Assembly: GCF_010119935.1 (NCBI RefSeq)
Contig: NZ_CP048209.1
Span: 1,483,501 to 1,547,500, forward strand
Direction: 5' to 3'
Source: Paenibacillus lycopersici
Lineage (GTDB): Bacteria; Bacillota; Bacilli; Paenibacillales; Paenibacillaceae
DNA: 64,000 nt
Shown in pieces: positions 26,840 through 36,050 of the stretch (position 1 is the stretch's first letter; the number at the start of each line of letters is the position of its first letter). A program made the position numbers and the translations under genes. The notes under the pieces are model-generated. The model saw only the letters and a list, made by a program, of their open reading frames with translations. It did no database searches and was not told the DNA's origin.

Positions 26840-28849
26840 GTGAAGCGCGTGAATCAAGATTATCGGCTGACCGTGCAGGAAGTGCTGGAGCGTCCCGTCT
26901 TCCGGCCCGCTTATTTGGCGGCGGGCAAAGCGGGACTGCGGCGGCTCGTCCGATGGGTTCATATTATAGAAGTCATTCGATTCGACCAGCTGCTGCAGGG
27001 CGGCGAATTGATCTTGACGACCGGCGCCGCGTTCAAGAGCGATACGGCGGCGTTCATGACCTACCTGGAACAGCTGGTCCGCTGCGAGGCGGCTTGCCTG
27101 TGCATCGAAATGGGCCACCACGTGAGCGCCGTTCCGCAAGCATGGCTGGACGCGGCGGACGCGGTGCAGCTGCCGGTCATCGTGTTTCCGCGAAGCGTGC
27201 GGTTCATCGACATTACGCAGGATATCCATGCGCATATGATCAACCAGCATCATCGCGCCCTGCAGGAGCTTGAACGGATTTCCCGTGCGTTCCACCGGAT
27301 GACGCTGTCTTCCCAAGGCATCGGCAACGTGCTCGAGCTGCTCCGAAGCAGTACGAACGCGGCGGTCGTCTATGTGCCTCAGGACGGCCAGCCGAAATTC
27401 ATCCCGCCCGTATCGGCCCGGGAGGCGGACGAGTGGCTGGGCGTCTTGGCCGACGGCCTGCGTCGGGAGAACGGCGGCGAGGCAGGAGGCGGCGCGATAG
27501 AAGCGGAAGGCAGTGTGAACGAGGCGGAAGGCAGATCGATAGAAGCGGAAGGCAGCGAGAACGGGGCGAAAGGCAGCGCGAATGTAGCGGAAGGTAATGC
27601 GATTAAAGCGAAAGGTAATGCGATCAAAGCGGAAGGCAGCGGAGGCGGAGGCTCGGGAATTGGCGGAGGGCGTTATGGGGCTGGCGGGAAGCCGGCCGCG
27701 CCGCTGCTCGTCGAACGGAACGGACAGACCGTCATCGTCCAGCCCGTCGGCGCCATGGGCAAAACATGGGCGCATCTCATGCTGGTGCTCAGCCGCAAGC
27801 CGCAGGAGTACGAGTACTTGATCCTCGATTCGGCTTCCTTGTCGATCGCGCAGGATTTGCTGCGCAAGCGGTATGTCGAAGAGCGCAGGCTGTACACGCA
27901 GACGATGTGGGTGGACGACCTGCTGCATCTGCGGATTCCGGACGAAGAGCAGGTCAAGCTCTTGATCGGCCCGTCGTATAAACAGCTGAACGAGACGGAA
28001 TACCACGTGATCATCGCGGCGTTCGACAGCGGCGCGGAGGCACGCGCCGGACTGTCCGGCAGCGGCGGAGAAGACTGGGGCATTGGGAGCGGCGGTCGCG
28101 ACGGCGAAGGCGGGGGAATCAGCAGCGGAGGCAGCGGCGGCGAAGGCCGGGGCATCGGGAACGGCGGCAGCTTCGGTGAAGGCGGGAGAAGCGGCAGCGG
28201 GGACGGCGAGGAATCGGCGGGCATCCACCTATCGCTGGCCGTTCGCGCCGTTTTCGAGCAGCATGCGTTCCAGCCGTTCATTACGTTCAAGAACGACCGG
28301 CTTGTGCTTGTCGCGTTCGATCGAACGCCGAAGAAGCCGGCCAAAGCACGGCTGCAGCGCGTGTTCCAGGCGCTGGAGCAGCTGAAGGCGGAGGAGAACG
28401 TCAAGGTCACCGTCGGCGTCGGCCGGCGCGGGCGCGGCTTCATGCAGGCGCACGCCAGCTACCAGGAGGCGCTGCAGGCGATTTCGCTTGCTCCGGCGCT
28501 GCAGGCAAACCAGGTGTTTTACGATGAGATCGGCGTCTTCGGCCTGTTGTTCCATATTGCGGACAAGCAGGTGCTGACCTCGTTCGTGCGCACGTATTTG
28601 GGCCCGGTCATCGATCACGACGCGGCGAGGGGCAGCGATCTGCTGCGCACGCTGAACGTGTACCTGGACTGCGACGGCTCGAAAGGAGCGGCGGCGCGGC
28701 AGCTGTTCATCGTCCGCCAATCGCTGTATTACCGGCTGGAGAAGATCGAAGAGCTGCTCGGCGCGGACTTCATGCAGCCGGAGAAACGGCTGGCGCTGCA
28801 AGTCGGTCTTCGGGCGTACCGGCTGCTGCATCCGGATGCGCATTTGTGA
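26840..28849 (+). CDS. adeR: PucR family regulator, AdeR-like, with two low-complexity inserts
   Basis: A 669-residue activator. The N-terminal PucR domain covers about residues 1-120 (LTVQEVLERPVF, GELILTTG), a GGDEF-like middle domain follows, and the C-terminal HTH_30 is TLNVYLDCDGSKGAAARQLF. AdeR of Bacillus subtilis activates alanine dehydrogenase, and the alanine dehydrogenase gene follows here, so the symbol is by context. Two inserts are odd: an Ala/Glu/Gly repeat (EAEGS, NEAEG, IKAEG) at about residues 215-286 and a Gly/Ser-rich run at about 407-460. Without them the length would be near the family norm. The start is uncertain: GTG 26840 or GTG 26849, both with a poor ribosome site. 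Confidence 0.78.
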   Translation: MKRVNQDYRLTVQEVLERPVFRPAYLAAGKAGLRRLVRWVHIIEVIRFDQLLQGGELILTTGAAFKSDTAAFMTYLEQLVRCEAACLCIEMGHHVSAVPQAWLDAADAVQLPVIVFPRSVRFIDITQDIHAHMINQHHRALQELERISRAFHRMTLSSQGIGNVLELLRSSTNAAVVYVPQDGQPKFIPPVSAREADEWLGVLADGLRRENGGEAGGGAIEAEGSVNEAEGRSIEAEGSENGAKGSANVAEGNAIKAKGNAIKAEGSGGGGSGIGGGRYGAGGKPAAPLLVERNGQTVIVQPVGAMGKTWAHLMLVLSRKPQEYEYLILDSASLSIAQDLLRKRYVEERRLYTQTMWVDDLLHLRIPDEEQVKLLIGPSYKQLNETEYHVIIAAFDSGAEARAGLSGSGGEDWGIGSGGRDGEGGGISSGGSGGEGRGIGNGGSFGEGGRSGSGDGEESAGIHLSLAVRAVFEQHAFQPFITFKNDRLVLVAFDRTPKKPAKARLQRVFQALEQLKAEENVKVTVGVGRRGRGFMQAHASYQEALQAISLAPALQANQVFYDEIGVFGLLFHIADKQVLTSFVRTYLGPVIDHDAARGSDLLRTLNVYLDCDGSKGAAARQLFIVRQSLYYRLEKIEELLGADFMQPEKRLALQVGLRAYRLLHPDAHL

Positions 28850-28869
28850 AAAGCTTTGAACCGTTTCTG

Positions 28870-28880
28870 GACAATTTGTC
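28870..28880. promoter_or_regulatory. Palindrome GACAATTTGTC upstream of ald
   Basis: A perfect 11-base palindrome lies 95 bases before the alanine dehydrogenase start and just after the regulator stop. It is a candidate binding site for the adjacent PucR-type regulator; no direct evidence. Confidence 0.4.
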
Positions 28881-28974
28881 TAATGGAACGGCCTCGTATT
28901 CGTTCTATAGTGGATGCAGTGAGTAAATCAGAACGCTGCTCCCTGACGGGAGGGCGAAGAGAGGCTGAGCCGCG

Positions 28975-30090
28975 ATGAGAATCGGAGTACCCAAGGAAAT
29001 CAAGAACAACGAGTTCCGCGTCGGCATGACGCCGGGAACCGTGCTATCGTACGTGAACGCCGGCCATGAAGTGCTGGTGGAGTCGGCCGCGGGCAAGGGC
29101 AGCGGCTTCACGGATGCCGACTATGCCGCTGCAGGCGCCATTGTCGTGCCGGCTGCGCCGGACGCATGGGCGGCCGACATGGTCGTGAAAGTGAAAGAGC
29201 CGATTCCCGAGGAATACGGCTTGTTCCATGAAGGCCTGATCCTGTATGCGTATTTGCATCTCGCGCCGGAGGCGGCATTGACGCGCGCATTGATGGAGAA
29301 GCGGGTGACGGCGATCGCGTATGAGACGATCCAGCTGGACAATGGCAGTCTGCCGCTGCTGACGCCGATGAGCGAAGTGGCGGGCCGCATGTCCGTGCAG
29401 ATCGGCGCGCATTTCCTGGAGAAGGCGCACGGCGGCAAAGGCGTGCTGCTCGGCGGCGTGCCCGGCGTAGAGCCCGGCAGAGTGGCGATTATCGGCGGCG
29501 GCATCGTCGGCACGAACGCGGCGAAGATGGCCGTCGGGCTCGGAGGCGACGTCACGATCGTCGATGTGAACCCCGACCGCCTGCGGCAGCTGGACGATCA
29601 ATTCGGCGGCCGCGTGAAGACGATCATGTCCACGCCGTACAACATCGCCGAAGTCGTGCGCGGCGCGGATCTCGTCATCGGAGCCGTGCTTATCCCGGGC
29701 GCCCGCGCGCCGCGGCTCGTCACGGAAGCGATGGTGCGCGCCATGCGTCCGGGCGGCGTCATTATCGACGTCGCGATCGACCAGGGCGGCTCCGTCGAGA
29801 CGATCGACCGCATCACGACGCATGACGCGCCGACCTACGTGAAGCACGGCATCGTTCACTATGCGGTCGCGAATATGCCCGGCGCCGTATCGCGCACCTC
29901 CACGTTCGCGCTGACGAACGCGACCACGCCGTACGGCCTGCAGATTGCGAACAAAGGCTGCGCGCGCGCGGCGCTCGAGAACGCCGCGATCGCCAAGGGC
30001 ATTAACGCCGCGGCGGGATTCGTGACGCATCCGGCCGTCGCCGAAGCGCACGGATACGCGCATACGGACGTATACACGCTGCTGCGCTAG
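28975..30090 (+). CDS. ald: Alanine dehydrogenase
   Basis: A 371-residue enzyme converting L-alanine and NAD+ to pyruvate, ammonium and NADH, in the cytoplasm. It has full family length, the start [20 protein letters not shown], the active-site residues Lys74 (in KVKEP) and His95 (in YLHLAPE), and the NAD-binding loop [13 protein letters not shown] 28975 is preceded by a gapped GAGGCTGAG. The upstream PucR-type gene is the probable activator. A small hairpin (30081-30099) overlaps the stop. Confidence 0.95.
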   Translation: MRIGVPKEIKNNEFRVGMTPGTVLSYVNAGHEVLVESAAGKGSGFTDADYAAAGAIVVPAAPDAWAADMVVKVKEPIPEEYGLFHEGLILYAYLHLAPEAALTRALMEKRVTAIAYETIQLDNGSLPLLTPMSEVAGRMSVQIGAHFLEKAHGGKGVLLGGVPGVEPGRVAIIGGGIVGTNAAKMAVGLGGDVTIVDVNPDRLRQLDDQFGGRVKTIMSTPYNIAEVVRGADLVIGAVLIPGARAPRLVTEAMVRAMRPGGVIIDVAIDQGGSVETIDRITTHDAPTYVKHGIVHYAVANMPGAVSRTSTFALTNATTPYGLQIANKGCARAALENAAIAKGINAAAGFVTHPAVAEAHGYAHTDVYTLLR

Positions 30091-30582
30091 CGGCGCAGCC
30101 CCTTCGTAAGGATAGGGTTCTTCACCCGATCCGCAGGCTGATGAAGGGCGTCCGGGTCGAGGCCCGCGGCTGACAACGTTACCGCTCGGGCAGCGTGCAT
30201 CGTCAGACGTGTATCTCCTTCACGAACGGGCATAGGCAGGCGGCAGGCGGACAGGCGGCAGGCGGACAGAGGATCCGCTATGTGATCGAAATCGGCGTTT
30301 TGGAGGCTGCGATCGGACATAGGATGCGTTATAGGCTCCGGCATGGAGCCATAAACCGGCTTTCGGCAGAAATAGCGCATCTCCTGTCCGGCAGCGTGCG
30401 AAAAATCGATGAATACGAGCGAATAAAGGATCTCCTGTCCATTCCCCTTGGACGTTCTCGACATGCCGGGGAATTGTTGCTGCCGCGAAAGAATCTCTTA
30501 CGCTCGAATGGATGGAAACTTCGCATAACGCGAAAGGCATAATTATAGTTGCGAGCGATTACATCCGCCCGGTAGGAGGAGA
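30091..30582. other. 492-bp intergenic region without a supported gene
   Basis: It contains two tandem copies of a 15-bp unit (GCGGCAGGCGGACAG, 30240-30269) and no recognisable reading frame. The short open frames here lack ribosome sites and family resemblance. Confidence 0.5.
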
Positions 30583-30886
30583 ACGAGGAAAATTGCGGGC
30601 GTCATTACCCAACTGCGAACAACCGAGCTCCATACGCTTCTACGCGGAAGCGCTCGGCCTGGAACTCGCGTTTCGCTACGAGGATTTCCATGCCGGCATT
30701 CGCGCAGGCAGCCAAGCGTTCCATCTCAAGGCGGTTCGGCATGTAGCGGAACCCGCGTGCGAGTACGATCGTACGGCGGGCCTTCTTCGTATCCGGAGGG
30801 TGACAGCATTGAGCAAGGAGTTGTACGGGGTGCACTTCATCGGCTGCATGCCAGCACCTTCCTTCGGCGCTCACCGCTTCAATTAA
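30583..30886 (+). pseudogene. Frameshifted VOC (glyoxalase/bleomycin-resistance) family gene
   Basis: From 30583 one frame reads RKIAGVITQLRTTELHT, the usual start of a VOC protein, after a Shine-Dalgarno-like GGAGGAG and with ACG where ATG is expected. Near 30640 the similarity moves to the next frame (SIRFYAEALGLELAFRYEDF, then AGIRAGSQAFHLK), and later it becomes weak up to 30886. The gene is therefore broken at the start and by at least one frameshift. It runs into the 3' end of the convergent fabZ-like gene by 8 bases. Confidence 0.6.
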
Positions 30887-31301
30887 ATGCAAACATGATT
30901 TCAGCTTCGCAAACCAATTCATTGCCTACCTTGGCTTTGCCGTTTCCTTTGACAATCGGCCCTTTTACGCGGGTCACTTCGAATTCAAGATGTAGTTGAT
31001 CCCCCGGCTTCACTGCCCTGTTGAAGCGGCAATTGTCAATGCCGGTCAATAACCCTATTTGGTGAGCATGGTTTTCTTCATTAAACATTGCGATTCCACC
31101 AACTTGCGCAAGTGCCTCAACAATCAAAACACCAGGCATGACAGGATGATTGGGAAAGCGGCCAATGCAATAAGGCTCGTTGCAGGATACACTTTTAATC
31201 CCGACAGCTTTCTTGCCTTCAACAACTTCGAGTATCTTATCGACCAAAAGAAACGGATATCTATGAGGAATTGTCTCTTTAATTTTATGAATATCTAACA
31301 T
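30879..31301 (-). CDS. fabZ: FabZ-like 3-hydroxyacyl-ACP dehydratase lacking the catalytic His
   Basis: A 140-residue hotdog-fold protein, near-complete match to FabZ pattern: [29 protein letters not shown], and [14 protein letters not shown]. FabZ enzymes dehydrate 3-hydroxyacyl-ACP using a His and a Glu 14 residues apart (His54/Glu68 in E. coli). Here Glu62 is present but the partner in the GHFP motif is Arg48 (GRFP), a single-base change from CAC to CGC. The protein may be inactive or have altered chemistry. It stands alone, away from other lipid genes, and is more A+T-rich than its surroundings, so transfer is possible. AGGAGG precedes the ATG at 31301. Confidence 0.85.
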   Translation of the reverse strand: MLDIHKIKETIPHRYPFLLVDKILEVVEGKKAVGIKSVSCNEPYCIGRFPNHPVMPGVLIVEALAQVGGIAMFNEENHAHQIGLLTGIDNCRFNRAVKPGDQLHLEFEVTRVKGPIVKGNGKAKVGNELVCEAEIMFAFN

Positions 31302-31499
31302 AAAATGGCCTCCTCTGCGGCTGGCATATTACCATTCTACTTCCATTCGTAATTGGATACCATATCATTCTATACGATGCAAAAAAGCAATCGAGCTTTT
31401 CCGGCTGCTGACGTACAGGTTCGAGAAGGTTTAAGTTGGCGAACCTGCAGCTGCTGTCCCGCCGTCGAAGCCGTCATGCTGATAAAGATACACGAGTTG

Positions 31500-31531
31500 A
31501 GCACTTCCGCGATATTGCGGAAGTGCTTTTT
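31500..31531 (+). terminator. Strong hairpin with T run in the fabZ-lacI spacer
   Basis: An 11-bp perfect stem (31500-31510 with 31517-31527), 6-nt loop and five T. No gene on the plus strand clearly needs it; it may end transcription from the broken VOC gene region. The rest of 31302-31707 shows no gene. Confidence 0.7.
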
Positions 31532-31707
31532 GCCGCTTCTTCCGCGCCCCCGCGCGGCCTCGCCCCCTTTACATTTTACATATAAACGCAGAAACGATAG
31601 CGCGATGTGCAATTTTACCTAATATATGGAAATAACCGGCGTCCGATTTACAATTCATTAGGATGCGTTTAACGCAGACGAAACATCGGATCTTTAATCT
31701 ATGGATG

Positions 31708-31737
31708 TGGGAACGATCCCATGTGGGAACGGTCTCA
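31708..31737 (+). promoter_or_regulatory. Tandem LacI-type operators upstream of the LacI gene
   Basis: TGGGAACGATCCCA (31708-31721) has perfect 5-bp arms around a central CG, and TGGGAACGGTCTCA (31724-31737) is a close copy 16 bases on. The second ends 23 bases before the start of the LacI-type gene, as expected for autoregulation. Confidence 0.6.
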
Positions 31738-31759
31738 CACCGAAGAGAGGAAGTGCATC

Positions 31760-32776
31760 GTGGATAATCCGACCATCAAAGAAATCGCTCTGCGCGCCGG
31801 GGTATCCAAGTCGACCGTGTCGAGGATCATCTCCGGGAAGGGCTATTCCAGTCCTGAAGCGCGGGACAAGGTGCTGGAACTGATCGAGCAATTGCATTAT
31901 CGGCCGAATGCGGTCGCGAGGGCCATGGTGTCGCAGCGGACGCATAACATCGGCGTGCTCCTGTACAGAAGGGATCATCCGATCGCCGCGCATCCGTTCT
32001 ACGGAAAAATCGTCGATGCCGTCTTGCTGGAAGCGGCGCGGCTGAACTACTCGATCTTCGTCACGACCGATCACGACATGTCCATCCGGTCGGCCGACTT
32101 CATGATGGAGAAGCGGGTGGACGGGCTGATCCTGATCAGCCGCCTCCAGCGCAGCGTCATCGATTACATCGCGAACTTCGGCGTCCCGTACGTCATGGTG
32201 AACGGCTCGACGGACGTCGACGGCGTCATCCATATCGTCAACCAGGACGAAATCGGCGGAAGTTTGATTGCCGGGCATTTGGCGGAGGCGGGGCATGAAC
32301 GCATCTTCGTCATCGCCGGTCCGCAGAGCCACCGCAGCCACAATTTGCGCTTGAAGGGATTCAAGACCCACATCGGACAAGCCGGCATCGGCATTGCCGA
32401 GGAGGCGGTACAGCTCGCGGAGACGTCGACCTTCGGCGAAGGGTACGACATCATGTGCCGGAGATGGGACGCGTTCCGGGAAGGGAAGTACACGGCGCTG
32501 TTCGCCACGAACGACATGCTCGCGATGGGCGCGATGAAGCTTCTGCTCGAGCAGTCGGTGCGCATTCCCGGGCAAGTGGCCGTCGCCGGCTTCGACGATA
32601 TCGATTTCGCCGCCATGTTCTCGCCGTCCTTGACGACCGTCCGGGTCGATACCGGCGAGATGGGCGCGCAGGCCGTCCGTCTGCTGGACCGGCTGATCCG
32701 GCAGGAGCAGGATGTTTCCCCGCCGGGCGAGCTGCTGCCGCGGCTGATCGTCAGGCAGTCGACCCGCACAACCTAG
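31760..32776 (+). CDS. LacI family transcriptional regulator (phosphoester operon)
   Basis: The 338-residue repressor has the LacI HTH and hinge at residues 4-58 (IKEIALRAGVSKSTVSRIIS, then YRPNAVARAM) and a periplasmic-binding-type effector domain. Start GTG 31760 follows GAGAGGAAG; the upstream ATG 31721 lies within the operators. It is the first gene of a same-strand run of eight genes with a PotABCD-like transporter, a PHP hydrolase and a GDPD protein, and should control it. Confidence 0.9.
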   Translation: MDNPTIKEIALRAGVSKSTVSRIISGKGYSSPEARDKVLELIEQLHYRPNAVARAMVSQRTHNIGVLLYRRDHPIAAHPFYGKIVDAVLLEAARLNYSIFVTTDHDMSIRSADFMMEKRVDGLILISRLQRSVIDYIANFGVPYVMVNGSTDVDGVIHIVNQDEIGGSLIAGHLAEAGHERIFVIAGPQSHRSHNLRLKGFKTHIGQAGIGIAEEAVQLAETSTFGEGYDIMCRRWDAFREGKYTALFATNDMLAMGAMKLLLEQSVRIPGQVAVAGFDDIDFAAMFSPSLTTVRVDTGEMGAQAVRLLDRLIRQEQDVSPPGELLPRLIVRQSTRTT

Positions 32777-32810
32777 TGAACCGCCTATAACCGAAAGGAG
32801 CGACTTGTTC

Positions 32811-33635
32811 ATGCGCTGGTATTTCAAAGCGCTCGGGACGCGGAAAATCATCGAATTTCTCGTCCTCGCGCTCTTCGTCATCTTCTTCCTGGGGCCGCTG
32901 CTGAACCTGGCCATTCTCGCCTTCACCGGCCAATGGACTTATCCGGACCCGCTGCCTCACCAATGGTCGTTGAAATGGTGGTCGTTCGTCTTCAAGCAGG
33001 ACGACATCCCGCAATCGATCGCGCTGTCCTTCTTGATCGCCGCCATCGTGACGGGCTTGTCCATCGTACTGTGCATCCCGGCGGCGTACGCGTTCGCCCG
33101 CATTCGCTTCCCGCTCAGCCGGTTCTTCCTGTTCTCGTTCCTGCTGACGCACGCTTTTCCGAAAATGGGGCTGTACGTCTCGATCGCGGTGCTCTTCTAC
33201 AAGCTCGGCTTGATGAACACGCTGCTCGGCGTCGTTCTGATCCATATGATCAACGTGCTCATGTTCATGACGTGGATTCCGACGGCCGCCTTCAAGAACG
33301 TGCACCGCGCGCAGGAAGAATCGGCGCGGGACGTCGGCGCGGGACCGCTGCGGGTATTCTTCAAGATCACGCTGCCGATGGCGCTGCCGGGCATTATCGT
33401 CGCCTCGGTGTTCACGTTCCTGAACTCGCTCGACGAGGCGCAGGGCACGTTCCTGGTCGGCATTCCGAATTACCGCACGATGCCCGTCATCATGTATTCC
33501 ATCATCAGCGATTACCCGGCTTACGCAGGCGCGGTGTTCTCCATCATATTGACGGCGCCGACGATCATCCTGCTGCTGGCCGCGAAACGCTTCGTCAGCG
33601 CGGACGTCATGTCCAGCGGTTTTCAGATCAAATAA
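32811..33635 (+). CDS. ABC permease, PotC/ThiP-like (CUT2-independent, spermidine/iron type)
   Basis: A 274-residue inner-membrane protein with six helices. The ATPase-contact loop is EESARDVGAGPLRVFFKITLP. It belongs to the group that includes PotC, AfuB and phosphonate/phospholipid-precursor permeases, not to the LplB/YtcP sugar group found elsewhere in the window. ATG 32811 was chosen, with AAAGGAG 10 bases upstream; TTG 32805 is too close. Its partner permease is at 36047. Confidence 0.88.
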   Translation: MRWYFKALGTRKIIEFLVLALFVIFFLGPLLNLAILAFTGQWTYPDPLPHQWSLKWWSFVFKQDDIPQSIALSFLIAAIVTGLSIVLCIPAAYAFARIRFPLSRFFLFSFLLTHAFPKMGLYVSIAVLFYKLGLMNTLLGVVLIHMINVLMFMTWIPTAAFKNVHRAQEESARDVGAGPLRVFFKITLPMALPGIIVASVFTFLNSLDEAQGTFLVGIPNYRTMPVIMYSIISDYPAYAGAVFSIILTAPTIILLLAAKRFVSADVMSSGFQIK

Positions 33636-33671
33636 ACTTTCAGAACCAATCATGAAGGAGGCCAATCGGGC

Positions 33672-34772
33672 ATGCAGGAGCATCTCTCCATTCAGCTTTC
33701 CGTTCAACAACTGTCGAAGCGTTACCGCACCGGCGAAGGCGTCGCCTCCATCTCGCTCGATGTACGCAAAGGCGAGCTCGTGACGCTGCTCGGTCCGTCC
33801 GGCTGCGGCAAAACGACGGTGCTGCGCAGCATCGGCGGGTTTCTCGAACCGGATTCCGGCGACATTCTCATCGAAGGGACGAGCGTCCTGAAGTCGCCGC
33901 CGGAGAAGCGGCCGACATCGATGGTGTTTCAAAGCTACAATCTATGGCCGCATATGACGGTGTTCGATAACCTGGCATTCGGTCTTAAAATACGCAAGAT
34001 GAAGAACGCCGACATCCGCAAGGCGGTGGACGATGTATTGCGGCTCGTGCGCCTGCCCGGGGCGGAGCGGAAATTTCCCGCCGAGCTTTCGGGAGGCCAG
34101 CAGCAGCGCATCGCGCTTGCCCGTTCCTTGCTGCTGAAGCCGGCCGTCCTCCTGCTCGACGAGCCGTTCTCCGCGCTCGACGCCAAGCTGCGGCACGAGA
34201 TGCGCGAGGAGCTGCGGGAAATTCAAGCCGAGACCGGTCTTACGATGGTGTTCGTCACCCATGACCAGGAAGAGGCGCTGTCGATTTCCGACCGGATCGT
34301 CGTCATGAATCACGGCCATATCGAGCAGGTCGCCACGCCGCAGGACATCTACGATCGTCCGCAAACGTTGTTCGTCGCGCAGTTTATCGGCAAAATGAAC
34401 CTTTTGAAAGGGGTGATTTCGGAGGGCGAAGCGATTGTAGGGCAGTTAAGGTTTCCGAATTCGAAATCGTTGGCAGGCGAGGTACGTCTGGCCATCCGGC
34501 CGGAGGATGTCATCCTGTCGCGTCAAGCGGACGCGGCAGCAGCGCAGGCAGCAACGCAGACAGCAGCGCAGGCAGAGGAAGGCCTGCCCGGCGTCGTCAA
34601 ACAGATCATGATTCTCGGCCATTATGCCGAAGTGACAGTTCAATCGCGGGAGCATGGCGTTATCCGGGCGTTCCGGCCGCGCGATGCCGTCAAGGAGCTG
34701 ACCTCGGGCGACCCGGTTCTTCTCCGCTTCAAGAACGTGCACATGTTCCCGGAAGTCGAGGTTCACGTCTAA
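33672..34772 (+). CDS. ABC transporter ATPase, PotA/UgpC-like
   Basis: The 366-residue ATPase has Walker A GPSGCGKTT (41-49), signature LSGGQQQR near residue 138, Walker B VLLLDEPFSALD, and a C-terminal TOBE-type domain from about residue 270. A short Ala/Gln repeat (AAAQAATQTAAQAEE) interrupts the TOBE part. ATG 33672 follows GAAGGAGG. It energises the two permeases of this operon. Confidence 0.92.
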   Translation: MQEHLSIQLSVQQLSKRYRTGEGVASISLDVRKGELVTLLGPSGCGKTTVLRSIGGFLEPDSGDILIEGTSVLKSPPEKRPTSMVFQSYNLWPHMTVFDNLAFGLKIRKMKNADIRKAVDDVLRLVRLPGAERKFPAELSGGQQQRIALARSLLLKPAVLLLDEPFSALDAKLRHEMREELREIQAETGLTMVFVTHDQEEALSISDRIVVMNHGHIEQVATPQDIYDRPQTLFVAQFIGKMNLLKGVISEGEAIVGQLRFPNSKSLAGEVRLAIRPEDVILSRQADAAAAQAATQTAAQAEEGLPGVVKQIMILGHYAEVTVQSREHGVIRAFRPRDAVKELTSGDPVLLRFKNVHMFPEVEVHV

Positions 34773-34817
34773 AACGCAACTCCATTTCATTCCCCAATAT
34801 CGAGGAGGCTATTATCC

Positions 34818-36050
34818 ATGATTCGCACGAAATCCGCTCTTACGCTTATGACACTGACGACCGTTGCCGCCGCTATGCTGGCCGGCTGCGGCAATTCGAA
34901 CAACGCCGACAGCACGAACGCGAATGCGGCTAACGCTGGATCGGCGAATGCCGGCGCGGCGAATGGCGGCGCTGCGAATGCAGGCGGCAACGCGGCGCAG
35001 ACGGACGCTTCGGGCAAGCCGGTCGAGTTCAATTTCTACTTCACCGGTTCCGAGAACGTGAAGAACCTGTGGGACACGCTCGTGCCGATGTTCGAGAAGG
35101 ACCACCCGAACGTCAAGGTGAAGGAAGTGTACCTCCCGTCCGGCACGGGCGCGCAGCCGACGTACGACCGGATTCTCGCGGCGAAGAAGGCGGGCAAAGG
35201 CTCGGGCGGCATCGACCTGTACGAGGACGGCCTGAGCAACGTGACCCAAGGCCAGAAGGACGATCTGTGGGAAACGCTGGATTCGGCCCAAATCGCCAAT
35301 CTCGCTTCCGTCGACGCCGACACGCTCAAGGACGTAGCCAACCTGGCGATTCCGTACCGTTCGTCCGCCGTCGTGCTCGCGTATAACAGCGACAAGGTCA
35401 AGACGCCTCCGAAGACGCTCGACGAGCTGTTCGCCTGGATCAAAGCGAATCCGGAGCGTTTCGCCTACAACGACCCGGCGACCGGCGGCGCGGGCAGCTC
35501 GTTCGTCACGACGGCGCTGTACGACAAGCTTCCGGAGGACGCGATTCACAGCAATGATCCGAGCATCGAGAAGCAGTGGGACGCAGGCTTCGCGACGCTG
35601 AAGGGCCTTGGCAAATACGTGTACGGCAAAGGCATTTATCCGAAGAAAAACCAAGGTACGCTCGACCTGCTCATCAGCGGTGAGGTGGACATGATTCCGG
35701 CCTGGTCGGACATGGCGCTTGAGCAGATCGGCAACGGCCAGCTGCCGGCGACGACCAAGATTTCGCAAATCACGCCAGGCTTCAACGGCGGCCCGACGTA
35801 CCTGATGGTGCCGAAGCTGTCCGAGAAGAAGGACGCGGTCAATGAATTCCTGAACTTCGTGCTGTCGCCGGAGGCGCAGGCCGTCGTCGTGAGCAAAATG
35901 CACGGCTTCCCGGGCATCCAGCTGTCGAGCATGCCGCAGGACATCCAGGATTCCTTCAAAGGCGTGGCGGAAGGCTTCCGGACGTTCAACATCGGCGACC
36001 TCGGCAATGACATCAACAAACGCTGGCAAAGCGACGTTGCGGCGCAATGA
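34818..36050 (+). CDS. Extracellular solute-binding lipoprotein, PotD/AfuA-like
   Basis: A 410-residue lipoprotein: lipobox LAGC with Cys24, an Asn/Ala/Gly-rich linker to about residue 65, then a type-2 periplasmic-binding fold of the family that binds polyamines, iron, phosphonates or phosphorylated sugars (FYFTGSENVKNLWDTL, PAWSDMALEQIGNG). With the downstream PHP and GDPD genes an organic phosphate is the best guess. GAGGAGG precedes ATG 34818. It overlaps the next gene by ATGA. Confidence 0.88.
   Translation: MIRTKSALTLMTLTTVAAAMLAGCGNSNNADSTNANAANAGSANAGAANGGAANAGGNAAQTDASGKPVEFNFYFTGSENVKNLWDTLVPMFEKDHPNVKVKEVYLPSGTGAQPTYDRILAAKKAGKGSGGIDLYEDGLSNVTQGQKDDLWETLDSAQIANLASVDADTLKDVANLAIPYRSSAVVLAYNSDKVKTPPKTLDELFAWIKANPERFAYNDPATGGAGSSFVTTALYDKLPEDAIHSNDPSIEKQWDAGFATLKGLGKYVYGKGIYPKKNQGTLDLLISGEVDMIPAWSDMALEQIGNGQLPATTKISQITPGFNGGPTYLMVPKLSEKKDAVNEFLNFVLSPEAQAVVVSKMHGFPGIQLSSMPQDIQDSFKGVAEGFRTFNIGDLGNDINKRWQSDVAAQ

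Noticed and set aside
30195..30542. 115-codon frame downstream of ald
   Set aside because: It is generated by short GCGGCAGGCGGACAG repeats and has no ribosome site or homology pattern.
31353..31622. 89-codon frame between fabZ and lacI
   Set aside because: It runs through a strong terminator hairpin, has no ribosome site and no family resemblance.
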